A DNA stretch of 64,000 bases from 79-D21 sp964521575 (GTDB lineage: Bacteria > Synergistota > Synergistia > Synergistales > 79-D21), in NCBI GenBank assembly GCA_964521575.1, contig CAZFSR010000001.1:124001-188000 (forward strand), given 5' to 3'. The translations under genes were made by a program, and so were the position numbers. Under the pieces are notes generated by a model, which was given only the letters and a program-made list of their open reading frames with translations, did no database searches and had not been told where the DNA came from. Below are positions 17,276 through 25,211 of the stretch, one piece after another (the stretch's first letter is position 1; every line of letters starts with the position of its first letter).

Positions 17276-18706
17276 CTACTGGCCGAACATCCGCATGGCC
17301 TGGTTCACCAGGCCCAGGTAGGGATCGTCGACGGCGTTGTGTGCCGGGGAATGGATGAAATAGTGCCCGAAAAGATCCAGGACGGTTTCACCGCGGGAAA
17401 CGATGTCGATGAAGCGCTCGGCCAGGAAAAGCGGGGAATCGCCATCCTGCACGACCTGGAAACCGAGGATCTGGCCGGGCTTGACGCCCCCGTGCGGGGC
17501 CGTGGCCACAACCAGTTTCCATGCCCCCTCCCGGCCTTCGGGCATGAACGGGTCCCTGGTCCGGACCGGCTGGACAAGGCTGGCAACCGGGAAATGGGCT
17601 TTCCTTGCCGCTTCTTCCGTCCACCCGACGCTGCCCCAGTGGAGCCCGAAAATCTCGCTGACTCCCCAGGCCGCGAGCGGCGGCAACTCCATCGGCCGCC
17701 CCGCGATGTTCGCCGCGGCCACCATGGCCTGCCTCATCGCCAGGGTGCCGATGAGAGGAAGGATCTCTTCCCCCGTCGCCCCATCCTTCACCTGGACGGC
17801 ATCCCCGACGGCGTAAACACGGGAATCCGAGGTCTTCATCCGCCCATCGACGACAATGCCCTTTTCGGTGACGAGACCCGCCTGTTTCGCAAGGCGAAGG
17901 TCGGGCCGGACTCCTGTGGCGAAAACGATCCCGTCGGCCTGCAGCACCGTTCCGTCGGCAAGCTTCAGCCCTTCGGGGAGGACCCGGTCGACCCCGGCCC
18001 CCTTGAAGACCTTCACGTTCCGTTCGGCAAGCCTTCCCTCGATGAGAACGGCCATGTCTTCGTCAAGGGCTGCAACGACATGCGGCAAAGCCTCCACCAG
18101 GGTCACCCTCATCCCGCGGTCCACGAGGGCCTCGGCGGTTTCAAGCCCAATGGCCCCCGTCCCGACGACGACGGCAGACTTCGCCCTGTCCGCCAGGGCG
18201 TCCAGCTGCCGTGCATCGCTGGCTCCGCGGAGGACATAGACATTTTCCGACAACCGGCCCTTGTCGACCCAGCGGTTCCCATGCATGACCCCGGTTCCGG
18301 CCGCAGGTCCTTCCTCTTTTAGGACTCCCTCGACGGGCGGAATCCAGGGAACCGCCCCGGGAGCAAGAACGAGATGTTCAAAAGTCACGGCCTGTTTTCC
18401 CCGGCTCCCCTCGACGATCGCTTCACGCCTCTTTAGGTCCAGCCTTGTCACGTTGCCCTGCAAAACGTCCTGCAGGATCGTGGGCGGAAGCCTGTGGGAC
18501 TTCGACAGGTCGACCACCACCGCCTCGGGCCCGGCGGGCACCCGCTTGCGCCCCACCCCGTAGGGCAGACTGCAGATCACCGTGGGCTCCTCGTTGGCCA
18601 CCATCTTCACCTGCCCGACGCCGAACTGCTTCAGGACCATGTAGCTGACACGGCCGCCGGGGCCTCCCCCGACAACCAGGACATCGGTTTTTATGTTTTC
18701 ATCCAT
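17276..18706 (-). CDS. Pyridine nucleotide-disulfide oxidoreductase, CoA-disulfide reductase/NADH oxidase-like
   Basis: The 476-residue product has an N-terminal FAD motif VVGGGPGG (residues 11-18), a single redox Cys in VICSLPYG (Cys45) as in CoA-disulfide reductases and NADH oxidases, a central NAD(P)-binding VVGTGAIGLE, and the FAD motif VYAVGDAV. The C-terminal 110 residues are an extended dimerisation region. It oxidises NAD(P)H and passes electrons through the Cys to a disulfide, polysulfide or oxygen. The ATG at 18706 has AAGGAGG nine bases upstream. It is divergent from the TRAP operon and ends at its own terminator. Confidence 0.85.
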   Translation of the reverse strand: MDENIKTDVLVVGGGPGGRVSYMVLKQFGVGQVKMVANEEPTVICSLPYGVGRKRVPAGPEAVVVDLSKSHRLPPTILQDVLQGNVTRLDLKRREAIVEGSRGKQAVTFEHLVLAPGAVPWIPPVEGVLKEEGPAAGTGVMHGNRWVDKGRLSENVYVLRGASDARQLDALADRAKSAVVVGTGAIGLETAEALVDRGMRVTLVEALPHVVAALDEDMAVLIEGRLAERNVKVFKGAGVDRVLPEGLKLADGTVLQADGIVFATGVRPDLRLAKQAGLVTEKGIVVDGRMKTSDSRVYAVGDAVQVKDGATGEEILPLIGTLAMRQAMVAAANIAGRPMELPPLAAWGVSEIFGLHWGSVGWTEEAARKAHFPVASLVQPVRTRDPFMPEGREGAWKLVVATAPHGGVKPGQILGFQVVQDGDSPLFLAERFIDIVSRGETVLDLFGHYFIHSPAHNAVDDPYLGLVNQAMRMFGQ

Positions 18707-18800
18707 GGACTCATTCCTCCTTATTTGGCAAATCTGCCACATTTTATACCCCCATACCGTATGAGTCAAGCGAACCGTATGTGGTTGTTTTAACTACATA

Positions 18801-18809
18801 ATGTATCCA
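18801..18809 (-). promoter_or_regulatory. Candidate GntR operator, site C
   Basis: Minus-strand TGGATACATTATG, the same core as site A, lies 14 bases upstream of the -35 box of the TRAP operon promoter and in the divergent region with the flavoprotein gene. Two CCGTATG repeats lie just to its left. Confidence 0.4.
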
Positions 18810-18822
18810 CTTCCAAAGATTA

Positions 18823-18851
18823 TTGACAGGGCTGTTTCTTCTCAATAAACT
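18823..18851 (+). promoter_or_regulatory. Sigma-70 promoter of the TRAP/opine operon
   Basis: TTGACA (18823-18828), exactly 17 bases, then TAAACT (18846-18851). Transcription would start near 18858, about 40 bases before the TTG start of the first gene. Confidence 0.6.
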
Positions 18852-18898
18852 TTTTGCCTAACAGGAAACATTTTCTTTATCCGTCTGGGGGGGTTTGC

Positions 18899-19435
18899 TT
18901 GTCCGATCAACCGAAAGGCCTTTATGCAAAAGCGCAAAGTGTCCAGGAATTCATCCTCTTCTTCCTCATGATCACCATCACCCTTCTCGTCTTCGCACAA
19001 GTCCTTCTCCGCTACGTGTTCAAGGCGCCGTTGATGGGCATCGAGGAAATCCTGCTGTTTCCCACCGTTTGGCTCTACATGGTGGGTGCCGCGAACGCCT
19101 CGATCCAGCGTACGCAGATCGTGTGCCGGGTCCTGGAGGTGTTCGTCAAGAACCGCCTGAAGAGCATCTACCTGATCCGGTCGGCAGCCTCGTTCCTTTC
19201 CTTCGGCGTCGCCCTCTGGCTGGATTACTGGGCCTACGACTACCTGAAGTACGCGCTTCGGGTCCCCCGCGTCAGTTCCTCTCTCTACATCCCTTTGATC
19301 TACGCGGAGATCGCCCTGTTCGTCGCCATGATCCTCATCACCCTCTACACGCTGGTCGAAGGCTTTTACAACCTGGGGCAGTTCCGCAAGGCACCCACCT
19401 ACGTGACGGACGCCCCGATGGAACTGGAACCCTAG
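18899..19435 (+). CDS. dctQ: TRAP transporter small permease (DctQ)
   Basis: The product of about 178 residues has four hydrophobic segments in the DctQ order, with LLRYVF at the end of the first and EEILLF opening the second. It forms the small membrane subunit of a tripartite ATP-independent periplasmic transporter, stabilising the large permease. I choose the TTG at 18899 because a run of seven G precedes it at five bases; a TTG at 18854 is in frame but has no ribosome site and lies at the predicted transcription start. It is followed by dctM after 21 bases. Confidence 0.85.
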   Translation: MSDQPKGLYAKAQSVQEFILFFLMITITLLVFAQVLLRYVFKAPLMGIEEILLFPTVWLYMVGAANASIQRTQIVCRVLEVFVKNRLKSIYLIRSAASFLSFGVALWLDYWAYDYLKYALRVPRVSSSLYIPLIYAEIALFVAMILITLYTLVEGFYNLGQFRKAPTYVTDAPMELEP

Positions 19436-19456
19436 GCAGGGGAAAGGAGCCCGAAA

Positions 19457-20767
19457 ATGGAAATCACGACGCTGGTTATCTTTACCCTGGTCATCGTCAT
19501 CAGCCTCCTGACCATGGGCGTTCCTCTTCCTTTCTGCTTCGGCGGCGGGCTGATGTTCATGGCCACCGCGGGAGACGTCACGATGAAGGGCATGATGATG
19601 TGGGGGCTGAACCAGATCACGAACCCGGTTATCCTCTGCGTACCCCTCTTCATCTTCGCGGGGTCGCTCATGAGCGAAAGCGGCATCGCGGGATCCCTGC
19701 TCGACTTCGTCAACGTCTTCGTGGGCCGGATTAAGGGCGGCCTGGGGGTCGTCGCCGCGGTCAGCTGCGCCATCATCGGCGCCATCTCCGGAAGCGGCCT
19801 CACGGGCATCGCCGCCACGGGGCCCATCCTCATCCCGCGAATGGAGAAGGAGGGTTATCCCCGCGGGTACGCCACGGCCCTGGTGACGGACTCGTCCATC
19901 CTGGGCCTGCTGATCCCGCCCTCGGTCACGATGATCGTCTACGGGTGGGTCACGGAAACATCCATCCTCGCCTGCTTCCTCTCGACGGTGGGACCCGGAA
20001 TCCTGATCACGATCCTGTTCTCCATCGTCAACCTCGTCTGGGCCCGGAAGTTCCCGCTCGTCCTGGAAGCCGAGCTGAAGGGCAAGGAGCGGCGCGACTT
20101 CGTCGTCAGCCGGACCTGGAAGGCCCTCCCGGCCCTCTTGATGCCGTTCATCATCCTCGGGGGGATCTACGGCGGCATCATGACCCCGACGGAAGCCGCC
20201 GCAACCGCCGCCGTCTACGCCATCCCCGTTGGTTTCTTCGTCTACAGGGGGCTCAGCCTCAAGACCCTCTACAACGTCGCGAAGGAATCGGGAACCGCCG
20301 TCGGGGCCATCATGATCATGATCCTCTTCTGCCTCATGATGAGCCAGACCTTCGTCATGATGCAGGTCCCGCAGGCGATCGTGAAGACCCTCTTCGGCAT
20401 CACCCAGAACAAGGTCATCCTGCTGGTCCTCATCAACTTCCTGCTCTTCTTCGTCGGGATGATCGTCAACGACATCACCGGGATCATCCTCGTTGCCCCG
20501 CTGCTTTTGCCCCTGGTGAAAGCCATCGGGATCGACCCGATCCAGTTCGCCGCCATCATCGGCGTCAACCTGGCCATGGGCGGCGTGACGCCCCCCTACG
20601 CCAGCATCCTTTACCTTGGCATGCGGGTCGGCAAGGTGGAATTCACGGAGATCCTGCGCCCGGCCATGACGTTCCTCGTTCTCGGGTACGTCCCGGTGGT
20701 CTTCCTCACGTCCTTCTGGCCTGACCTTTCCCTCTTCCTGCCCCGCGTCATGGGCCTGCTGCAGTAG
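19457..20767 (+). CDS. dctM: TRAP transporter large permease (DctM)
   Basis: The 436-residue product is a polytopic protein of the DctM family, about twelve membrane segments, with GVPLPFCFGGG near the N-terminus, SGSGLTGIAATGP, and GVTPPYASILYL near the end. It is the sodium-coupled translocation subunit, working with DctQ and a periplasmic DctP. GGAAAGGAG precedes the ATG. It is in an operon with dctQ before it and an opine dehydrogenase-like gene 21 bases after it. Confidence 0.92.
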   Translation: MEITTLVIFTLVIVISLLTMGVPLPFCFGGGLMFMATAGDVTMKGMMMWGLNQITNPVILCVPLFIFAGSLMSESGIAGSLLDFVNVFVGRIKGGLGVVAAVSCAIIGAISGSGLTGIAATGPILIPRMEKEGYPRGYATALVTDSSILGLLIPPSVTMIVYGWVTETSILACFLSTVGPGILITILFSIVNLVWARKFPLVLEAELKGKERRDFVVSRTWKALPALLMPFIILGGIYGGIMTPTEAAATAAVYAIPVGFFVYRGLSLKTLYNVAKESGTAVGAIMIMILFCLMMSQTFVMMQVPQAIVKTLFGITQNKVILLVLINFLLFFVGMIVNDITGIILVAPLLLPLVKAIGIDPIQFAAIIGVNLAMGGVTPPYASILYLGMRVGKVEFTEILRPAMTFLVLGYVPVVFLTSFWPDLSLFLPRVMGLLQ

Positions 20768-20788
20768 GGAAAAAGGGGAACCTCGCAG

Positions 20789-21880
20789 ATGGAACGGATT
20801 GCGGTTCTCGGAGCAGGCAACGGGGGGCAGGCCCTGGCTGGACATCTCGGCATGAAGGGCTTCGACGTCACCCTGTTCCAGTTGCCGGCCTTCGAAGAAA
20901 CCATCGCCCCGATCCGCGAATCGGGCTCCGTCACCCTGACGGGATTTATCCAGGGAACGGGTCCGGTCAGGGCCACGGCCGACATGGCCGAAGCCCTTGC
21001 GGGAGCCCGCGTGGCGTATGTCGTGGTGCCGGCCTTCGGGCAGCTTCCCATGATGATGGAAGCCGCGCCATTCCTGGAAACGGGAACGAAAGTCCTTTTC
21101 ATTCCGGGCAACTTCGCCTCCCTGGTTTCCTCGACCTGGATGAAGCGGGCCGGGCTCGAAAAACAGGTCCTCCTGGCGGAAACGGACACGCTTCCCTACG
21201 CCTGCCGCCTGGAGGAACCGGGCCGGGTCCACGTGTGGGGAATGAAGCAGCGCCTGGCCGCCTCGGCATTTCCCGGAAGCCGGACCCCCGAACTGCTCGA
21301 AGCGATCGCGCCGTCTTTCCCGATCGAGGTGGTCCCGGCGGAAAGCGTTTTGCAGATCGCGCTGTCCAACATGAACATGGTCGTCCATTGCCTGACCCTG
21401 CTGCTCAACGTGGGGCGGGTCGAGGCCACCGGGGGAGCTTTCCGCTTCTACACCGACGGGGTCACGCCCACGATCGGCAAGCTGATGGAAATCCTGGACG
21501 GCGAACGCCGACAGGTGGGGAAAGCCTACGGGCTGGAGCTGGCCTCCGCGGTGGAATGGGTGAAGGCCGCCTACGCCCTGGAAGGGAACAGCCTTTACGA
21601 GCTGCTTTCCAAAAACCCCGCCTACGCGGGGCACGGGAACGACGCGCCGAAAGCCGTCCGTCACCGGTATGCCACCGAGGACGTCCCGAACCTGCTGGTT
21701 CCCCTGGAAGCCCTTGCCCTGTCCGCCGGAGTGGCCGTACCCCTCACGACATGCCTGGTTACCCTTTGGAACATGGCCCTGGACGAGGATTTCCGCGCCT
21801 CGGGACGAGGCCTTGAAAGCATGGGGCTGGCAAACCTGGCCCCGGAAGAGGTTCAAGCGGTGCTGAAGGGGGGGTTTTGA
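20789..21880 (+). CDS. NAD/NADP octopine/nopaline dehydrogenase family protein (copy 1)
   Basis: The 363-residue product has a Rossmann GAGNGGQALAGHL (residues 7-19) and the C-terminal octopine dehydrogenase helical domain (NMNMVVHCLTLLLN, then GVTPTIGKLME). The family reduces or oxidises opines, which are N-(carboxyalkyl) amino acids. Placement between dctM and dctP indicates that the TRAP system imports its substrate, most simply an opine or a similar N-substituted amino acid. A second copy follows dctP at 23167. Confidence 0.85.
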   Translation: MERIAVLGAGNGGQALAGHLGMKGFDVTLFQLPAFEETIAPIRESGSVTLTGFIQGTGPVRATADMAEALAGARVAYVVVPAFGQLPMMMEAAPFLETGTKVLFIPGNFASLVSSTWMKRAGLEKQVLLAETDTLPYACRLEEPGRVHVWGMKQRLAASAFPGSRTPELLEAIAPSFPIEVVPAESVLQIALSNMNMVVHCLTLLLNVGRVEATGGAFRFYTDGVTPTIGKLMEILDGERRQVGKAYGLELASAVEWVKAAYALEGNSLYELLSKNPAYAGHGNDAPKAVRHRYATEDVPNLLVPLEALALSAGVAVPLTTCLVTLWNMALDEDFRASGRGLESMGLANLAPEEVQAVLKGGF

Positions 21881-21986
21881 GCGGATCCCCTTCGGCTTGC
21901 GGAAAAGCAAGGCGCGCACCGGCAACTGACGTTGCCTCCCATCGGCTGAAAGAGTTAGAGACAAGGAAAAAAGGAGGAAACCCGAC

Positions 21987-23009
21987 ATGAAGAAGGTATT
22001 GCTCGTTCTCCTGGCCCTCGCAGTCGCTTTCGGCGCCGTTTCCGGCTGGTCCAATTCCGCCGTCGCCGCCGAAAAGTCCTACACGTGGAAGATCTCCCAC
22101 GTCCGTCCCGCCGACACGGCCATCGACAAGGACCTGAAGTGGTTCGCCGAGAAGCTCGAAAAGGAATCCAACGGTCGGATCAAGCTGAACATCTTCGCGG
22201 CCAGCCAGCTGGGCGACTACTCTGTCGTCCAGGAAAGGATCTCCGTCGGCGCCATCGACATGGCCTGCCAGCCCCTCGTGGCGGCGGCCGACAAGCGCCT
22301 GATGGTTTCCAGCTTCCCCTACCTCGCCGACAGCTGGGCTTCCGCCAGGAAGATCTACGTTTCCGGCAGCCCGCTCATGAACACCGTCGGTGAGCTCATC
22401 GCAAAGCAGGACATCCAGCTGCTGAGCGTCTGGCCCGTCTACTTCGGCGGCATCGCCCTCAAGAAGGAACCGCCCGCGCCGACCGATCCCGATGCCAAGC
22501 AGGGACTGAAGGTCCGCGTCCCGCCCATCAAGTCCTACCAGGTGCTGGCAAACTCGCTCGGCTACCAGGCCACCCCGCTGCCCTTCTCCGAAGCCTTCAC
22601 CGCCATGCAGACCGGTATCGTCGACGGCGTCGTGGGCTCGGGTGCGGAGGGCTACTACTCCAACTTCCGGGATGTCACCAAGTTCTACCTCCCGGTGAAC
22701 ACCCACTTCGAGCAGTGGTACCTGATCATGAACAAGAGCCTTTTCGACGGGCTTTCCAAGGCTGACCAGGCCCTCGTGAAGAAGGTCGCCATGGAACTCG
22801 AGAAGAAGCGCTGGGCCGACGCCGAGAAGGACCAGGCCCTGAACGAGAAGAAGCTGGCCGAGGCCGGCGTGAAGATCATCCGCTTCACCCCGAACCAGCT
22901 GGCCGCCTTTGCCAAGAAGGCCCGCGGTACCGTGTGGCCGCAGATCGAGGACGAGGTCGGCAAGGCATGGTTCGAGGACCTCATCAAGAAGATGGGGATC
23001 ACGAAGTAG
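21987..23009 (+). CDS. dctP: TRAP transporter substrate-binding protein (DctP)
   Basis: The 340-residue product has a signal peptide (residues 1-28, ending AVAA), then the DctP fold: HVRPADTAIDKDLKWFAE, GRIKLNIFAASQLGD, and LKVRVPP, where the conserved Arg binds a substrate carboxylate. It delivers its ligand to DctQM in the periplasm. AAGGAGGAAACC precedes the ATG. An intergenic hairpin downstream may raise its mRNA level relative to the rest of the operon, as is common for binding proteins. Confidence 0.92.
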   Translation: MKKVLLVLLALAVAFGAVSGWSNSAVAAEKSYTWKISHVRPADTAIDKDLKWFAEKLEKESNGRIKLNIFAASQLGDYSVVQERISVGAIDMACQPLVAAADKRLMVSSFPYLADSWASARKIYVSGSPLMNTVGELIAKQDIQLLSVWPVYFGGIALKKEPPAPTDPDAKQGLKVRVPPIKSYQVLANSLGYQATPLPFSEAFTAMQTGIVDGVVGSGAEGYYSNFRDVTKFYLPVNTHFEQWYLIMNKSLFDGLSKADQALVKKVAMELEKKRWADAEKDQALNEKKLAEAGVKIIRFTPNQLAAFAKKARGTVWPQIEDEVGKAWFEDLIKKMGITK

Positions 23010-23025
23010 GCAGACCGCAAGTGCG

Positions 23026-23055
23026 GGAAGGGCGGGCTGGCAGGCCCGCCCTTCC
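23026..23055 (+). terminator. Hairpin after dctP without a clear U-tract
   Basis: A 12-bp stem (GGAAGGGCGGGC and complement) with a 6-base loop lies directly after the dctP stop. No T-run follows, so it is better read as an mRNA-stabilising or partial attenuation hairpin between dctP and the next dehydrogenase gene. Confidence 0.5.
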
Positions 23056-23062
23056 TGGCAAA

Positions 23063-23081
23063 CACGCAGGTTTTTCCATCC
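23063..23081. repeat. 19-bp exact repeat of part of the cupin-regulator gene
   Basis: The 19 bases starting CACGCAGG and ending CCATCC are identical to 24420-24438, which lie inside the cupin regulator gene. Similarity continues weakly on one side (a CTGGGGGAGG against ATGGGGGAGA). The minus-strand translation gives DGKTCV in both places. It may be a remnant of a duplicated 3' end of that gene. Confidence 0.4.
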
Positions 23082-23166
23082 GGCAGATACAAGGCCCTGG
23101 GGGAGGAATCGTGGAACAGCCTCCCCAAAAAATTCCGGACCGACAGGTCCTCGGAGGCGATTGACA

Positions 23167-24264
23167 GTGGAAGCGACATGGCGTTTCGCGGTTCTCGGGA
23201 GCGGCAACGGGGGAAGGGCTTTCTGCGCCCAGGCCGCCGCGGCGGGGTACCCGGTCCGGCTTTTCGAGCCGCTCGAAGAAACGGAAGACATCAAGACCCT
23301 GAAAAAAGACCCGACCATGGGCCTGGAAGGCGACCTGAACTGCTCCGGCAAGGTCGAGAAGGTCACCCTTGACATCGCGGAGGCCATGGAAGGGGCAAAC
23401 GTCCTCCTGGTGGTTGTTCCTTCGTTCGCACACCAGCCCATCTTCGAAAAGATGATCCCGCACCTGGCGGATGGGCAGCATGTCATCATCTTCCCCGGCA
23501 ATTACGGGGGGCTGCGCCTCAAGCGGATGATGGCCAACGCGGGCTGCAAGGCGAAGGTCACGATTTCCGAAACGGCCTCCCTGCCTTACGCGTGCCGCAT
23601 CAAGGACGCCCACACCGTTCACGTCTACAAGCTGAAGAAGCTCATGAAGGTCGCGGCCTCGCCCTCCGAAAAGGGATCCGAGACCGTGGCCATCCTCAAG
23701 GCCCTCTTCGCGGACAAGATGGATTTCAAGACCGCGAACAACCTTCTCGAGGTTTCCCTCGACAACATCAACTTCACCCTCCACCCCCTGCCGGTGCTGC
23801 TGAACTTCGGGGAGATCGAGAAGCGGCCCGCGACCTTCCGTCATTACATGGACGGGATCACGCCCCTGATCTCCGACCTCCAGGAGAAGATGGACGAGGA
23901 ACGGATCGCCCTGGGGAGGGCTCTCGGCCTCAACCTCGTTTCGACCATGCAGCAGCTGAAGGAATACTACGGCAACAACGACACCCGGACCATCTACGAG
24001 TACGTCAACAGCCCCGAGACCCCGTACGCGGACCTGGTCGGCCAGAAGGTGACCAGCCGCTACCTGACGGAAGACGTTCCGGGCCTGCTCGTTCCCGCCC
24101 TTGACCTGGCCAGGAAGGCCGGCGTGTCCATGCCGGTCGTCGAGGCGGCCGTGAAGATCGCCTCGGTCGTCCACGGCACGGATTACGCGGCCAAGGGGCT
24201 CACACTCGAAACCCTCGACCTGGACGGATTCACCGCGCGTGAGATCGTCGAGCACGGTTGTTAG
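23167..24264 (+). CDS. NAD/NADP octopine/nopaline dehydrogenase family protein (copy 2)
   Basis: The product of 365 residues starts with a Rossmann AVLGSGNGGRAF and carries the opine dehydrogenase C-terminal domain (NINFTLHPLPVLLN, GITPLISDLQEKMDEE, then the TEDVPGLLVP motif also seen as TEDVPNLLVP in copy 1). I choose GTG at 23167, nine bases after GGAGG; a TTG two codons earlier is too close to that site. It closes the TRAP operon. Two non-identical opine dehydrogenases beside one transporter suggest sequential or alternative opine substrates. Confidence 0.85.
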   Translation: MEATWRFAVLGSGNGGRAFCAQAAAAGYPVRLFEPLEETEDIKTLKKDPTMGLEGDLNCSGKVEKVTLDIAEAMEGANVLLVVVPSFAHQPIFEKMIPHLADGQHVIIFPGNYGGLRLKRMMANAGCKAKVTISETASLPYACRIKDAHTVHVYKLKKLMKVAASPSEKGSETVAILKALFADKMDFKTANNLLEVSLDNINFTLHPLPVLLNFGEIEKRPATFRHYMDGITPLISDLQEKMDEERIALGRALGLNLVSTMQQLKEYYGNNDTRTIYEYVNSPETPYADLVGQKVTSRYLTEDVPGLLVPALDLARKAGVSMPVVEAAVKIASVVHGTDYAAKGLTLETLDLDGFTAREIVEHGC

Positions 24265-24300
24265 CCCGACGAAACTCCGTATGCACCACCCCCTCCAGGA

Positions 24301-24332
24301 AAAGGGCCCGGGAAACCGGGCCCTTTCCTTTT
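24301..24332 (+). terminator. Intrinsic terminator of the TRAP operon
   Basis: An 11-bp stem (AAAGGGCCCGG and complement) with a GAAA-type loop is followed by CCTTTTG on the plus strand. Confidence 0.75.
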
Positions 24333-24340
24333 GTTCCAGC

Positions 24341-24375
24341 AAAAAAAAGAGAGGCGGGGTGGCAGCCCCGCCTCT
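24341..24375 (-). terminator. Intrinsic terminator of the cupin regulator gene
   Basis: A 10-bp stem (AGAGGCGGGG and complement) is followed on the minus strand by eight T (complement of 24341-24348). Confidence 0.85.
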
Positions 24376-24392
24376 GTCGATACCCCCCGGTT

Positions 24393-24986
24393 CTAGCGGG
24401 GAACGGCGATGAAAAGGGCCACGCAGGTTTTTCCATCCAGCGCCCTTCCGCCATGGGGGAGACTTCCGTCGACAAAAATGCAGTCCCCGGGATCCAGCTC
24501 GAAGTTCTGGTCGCCGACGAAAAAACCCAGCCGGCCTTGCAGGACGTAGACGAACTCCTCCCCCTCGTAGCTCAGCCCGGGAGAGACGTTCGACCTTTCG
24601 ACCGGCGTGTAGGTGATCAGGAAGGGGTTCCAGTTCTTGCTCGGCCACTTGGACCCCAGCGCCTCGTAGACGAACCCCTGGGGCGTGTTGCGGCCCAGGG
24701 CCGGCTTCCTGTCCGTCTTCCTGACGACCAGGTACTTGATCTGCTCCTCTTCCTTGAGCAGGTCGCTCAGGGGAACCCCCAGGACCTTCGAAATCTTCGA
24801 GAAGGTCGCCAGCGGCGAACTGACCTTGCTGTTCTCGATCTTCGAAAGAAGGGCTTTCGAGATACCGGCCTCGTTGGCCAGGGCCTCCAGCGTCAGCCCC
24901 GCGTTAAGGCGGGCCTGCCTGATGCGGCGCCCCGCGATGTGGTCGATGTCCGAACCGCCGAATTCCTCAATAATCTTCCTCGCCAT
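24393..24986 (-). CDS. XRE-family regulator with C-terminal cupin domain
   Basis: The 197-residue product has an N-terminal helix-turn-helix (IRQARLNAGLTLEALANEAG, about residues 17-36, then ISKALLSKIEN) and a C-terminal cupin with LSYEGEEFVYVLQG and DGSLPHGG. Such proteins sense a small carbon or amino-acid ligand and often repress nearby catabolic or transport genes. I choose ATG 24986, the first codon before the HTH with a purine-rich GGGAG upstream; the frame is open another 30 codons. It is divergent from a response-regulator gene, and a 27-base inverted repeat between them may be its operator. Confidence 0.85.
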   Translation of the reverse strand: MARKIIEEFGGSDIDHIAGRRIRQARLNAGLTLEALANEAGISKALLSKIENSKVSSPLATFSKISKVLGVPLSDLLKEEEQIKYLVVRKTDRKPALGRNTPQGFVYEALGSKWPSKNWNPFLITYTPVERSNVSPGLSYEGEEFVYVLQGRLGFFVGDQNFELDPGDCIFVDGSLPHGGRALDGKTCVALFIAVPR

Positions 24987-25073
24987 GGGCTCACACTCCC
25001 GAACGTGTCTTCCTAACATTTTAGCAGAAGAACCAAACACGCCGGGAAGGGCAATTTGGCGCAACGTCGGCAT

Positions 25074-25100
25074 CATCGGCTATACTTTTGTTAGCCGATG
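25074..25100. promoter_or_regulatory. Inverted repeat overlapping a -10 box
   Basis: CATCGGCTA and TAGCCGATG form a perfect 9-bp inverted repeat with a 9-base spacer. TATACT at 25081-25086 inside it is a good plus-strand -10 box, with a weak TTGGCG 19 bases upstream. Transcription would start near the first base of the leader RNA at about 25093. A regulator bound here would control the leader, and possibly the divergent cupin regulator. Confidence 0.5.
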
Positions 25101-25201
25101 TTTCTCCGAGCCGGTTTTTTCCTAAAGGACCGCGGGGCCCCAGGGAAGCCGGACGACAGGGCACAGCTGGAAACGGCTGTACCTCCCTTTAGGAAAGGAG
25201 G
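25101..25201 (+). promoter_or_regulatory. Moco-riboswitch-like leader RNA before the response regulator
   Basis: The leader contains CTCCGAGCC (25104-25112), a CCGG/TTCC stem, a 7-bp hairpin with a GAAA tetraloop (25163-25180) set between GGG and CCTCCC, and GGAAAGGAGG (25192-25201). The element at 40841-40940 has the same ordered features. From memory the E. coli moaA leader, the type Moco riboswitch, also has CACTCTAGCC, GGG-hairpin-CCTCCC and TGGAAAGG in this order. An 11-bp pairing between 25118-25128 and 25186-25196 would compete with the aptamer fold. An intrinsic terminator follows at 25217. The ligand is inferred to be molybdenum or tungsten cofactor. Confidence 0.62.
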
Positions 25202-25211
25202 AACCGGGTCG

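Noticed and set aside
18842..22054. A 1070-codon open frame on the minus strand
   Set aside because: It lies antisense to dctQ, dctM and an opine dehydrogenase gene, whose proteins are clearly real. The long frame is a side effect of high-GC codon use, and its translation is low-complexity His/Gln/Gly/Arg-rich.
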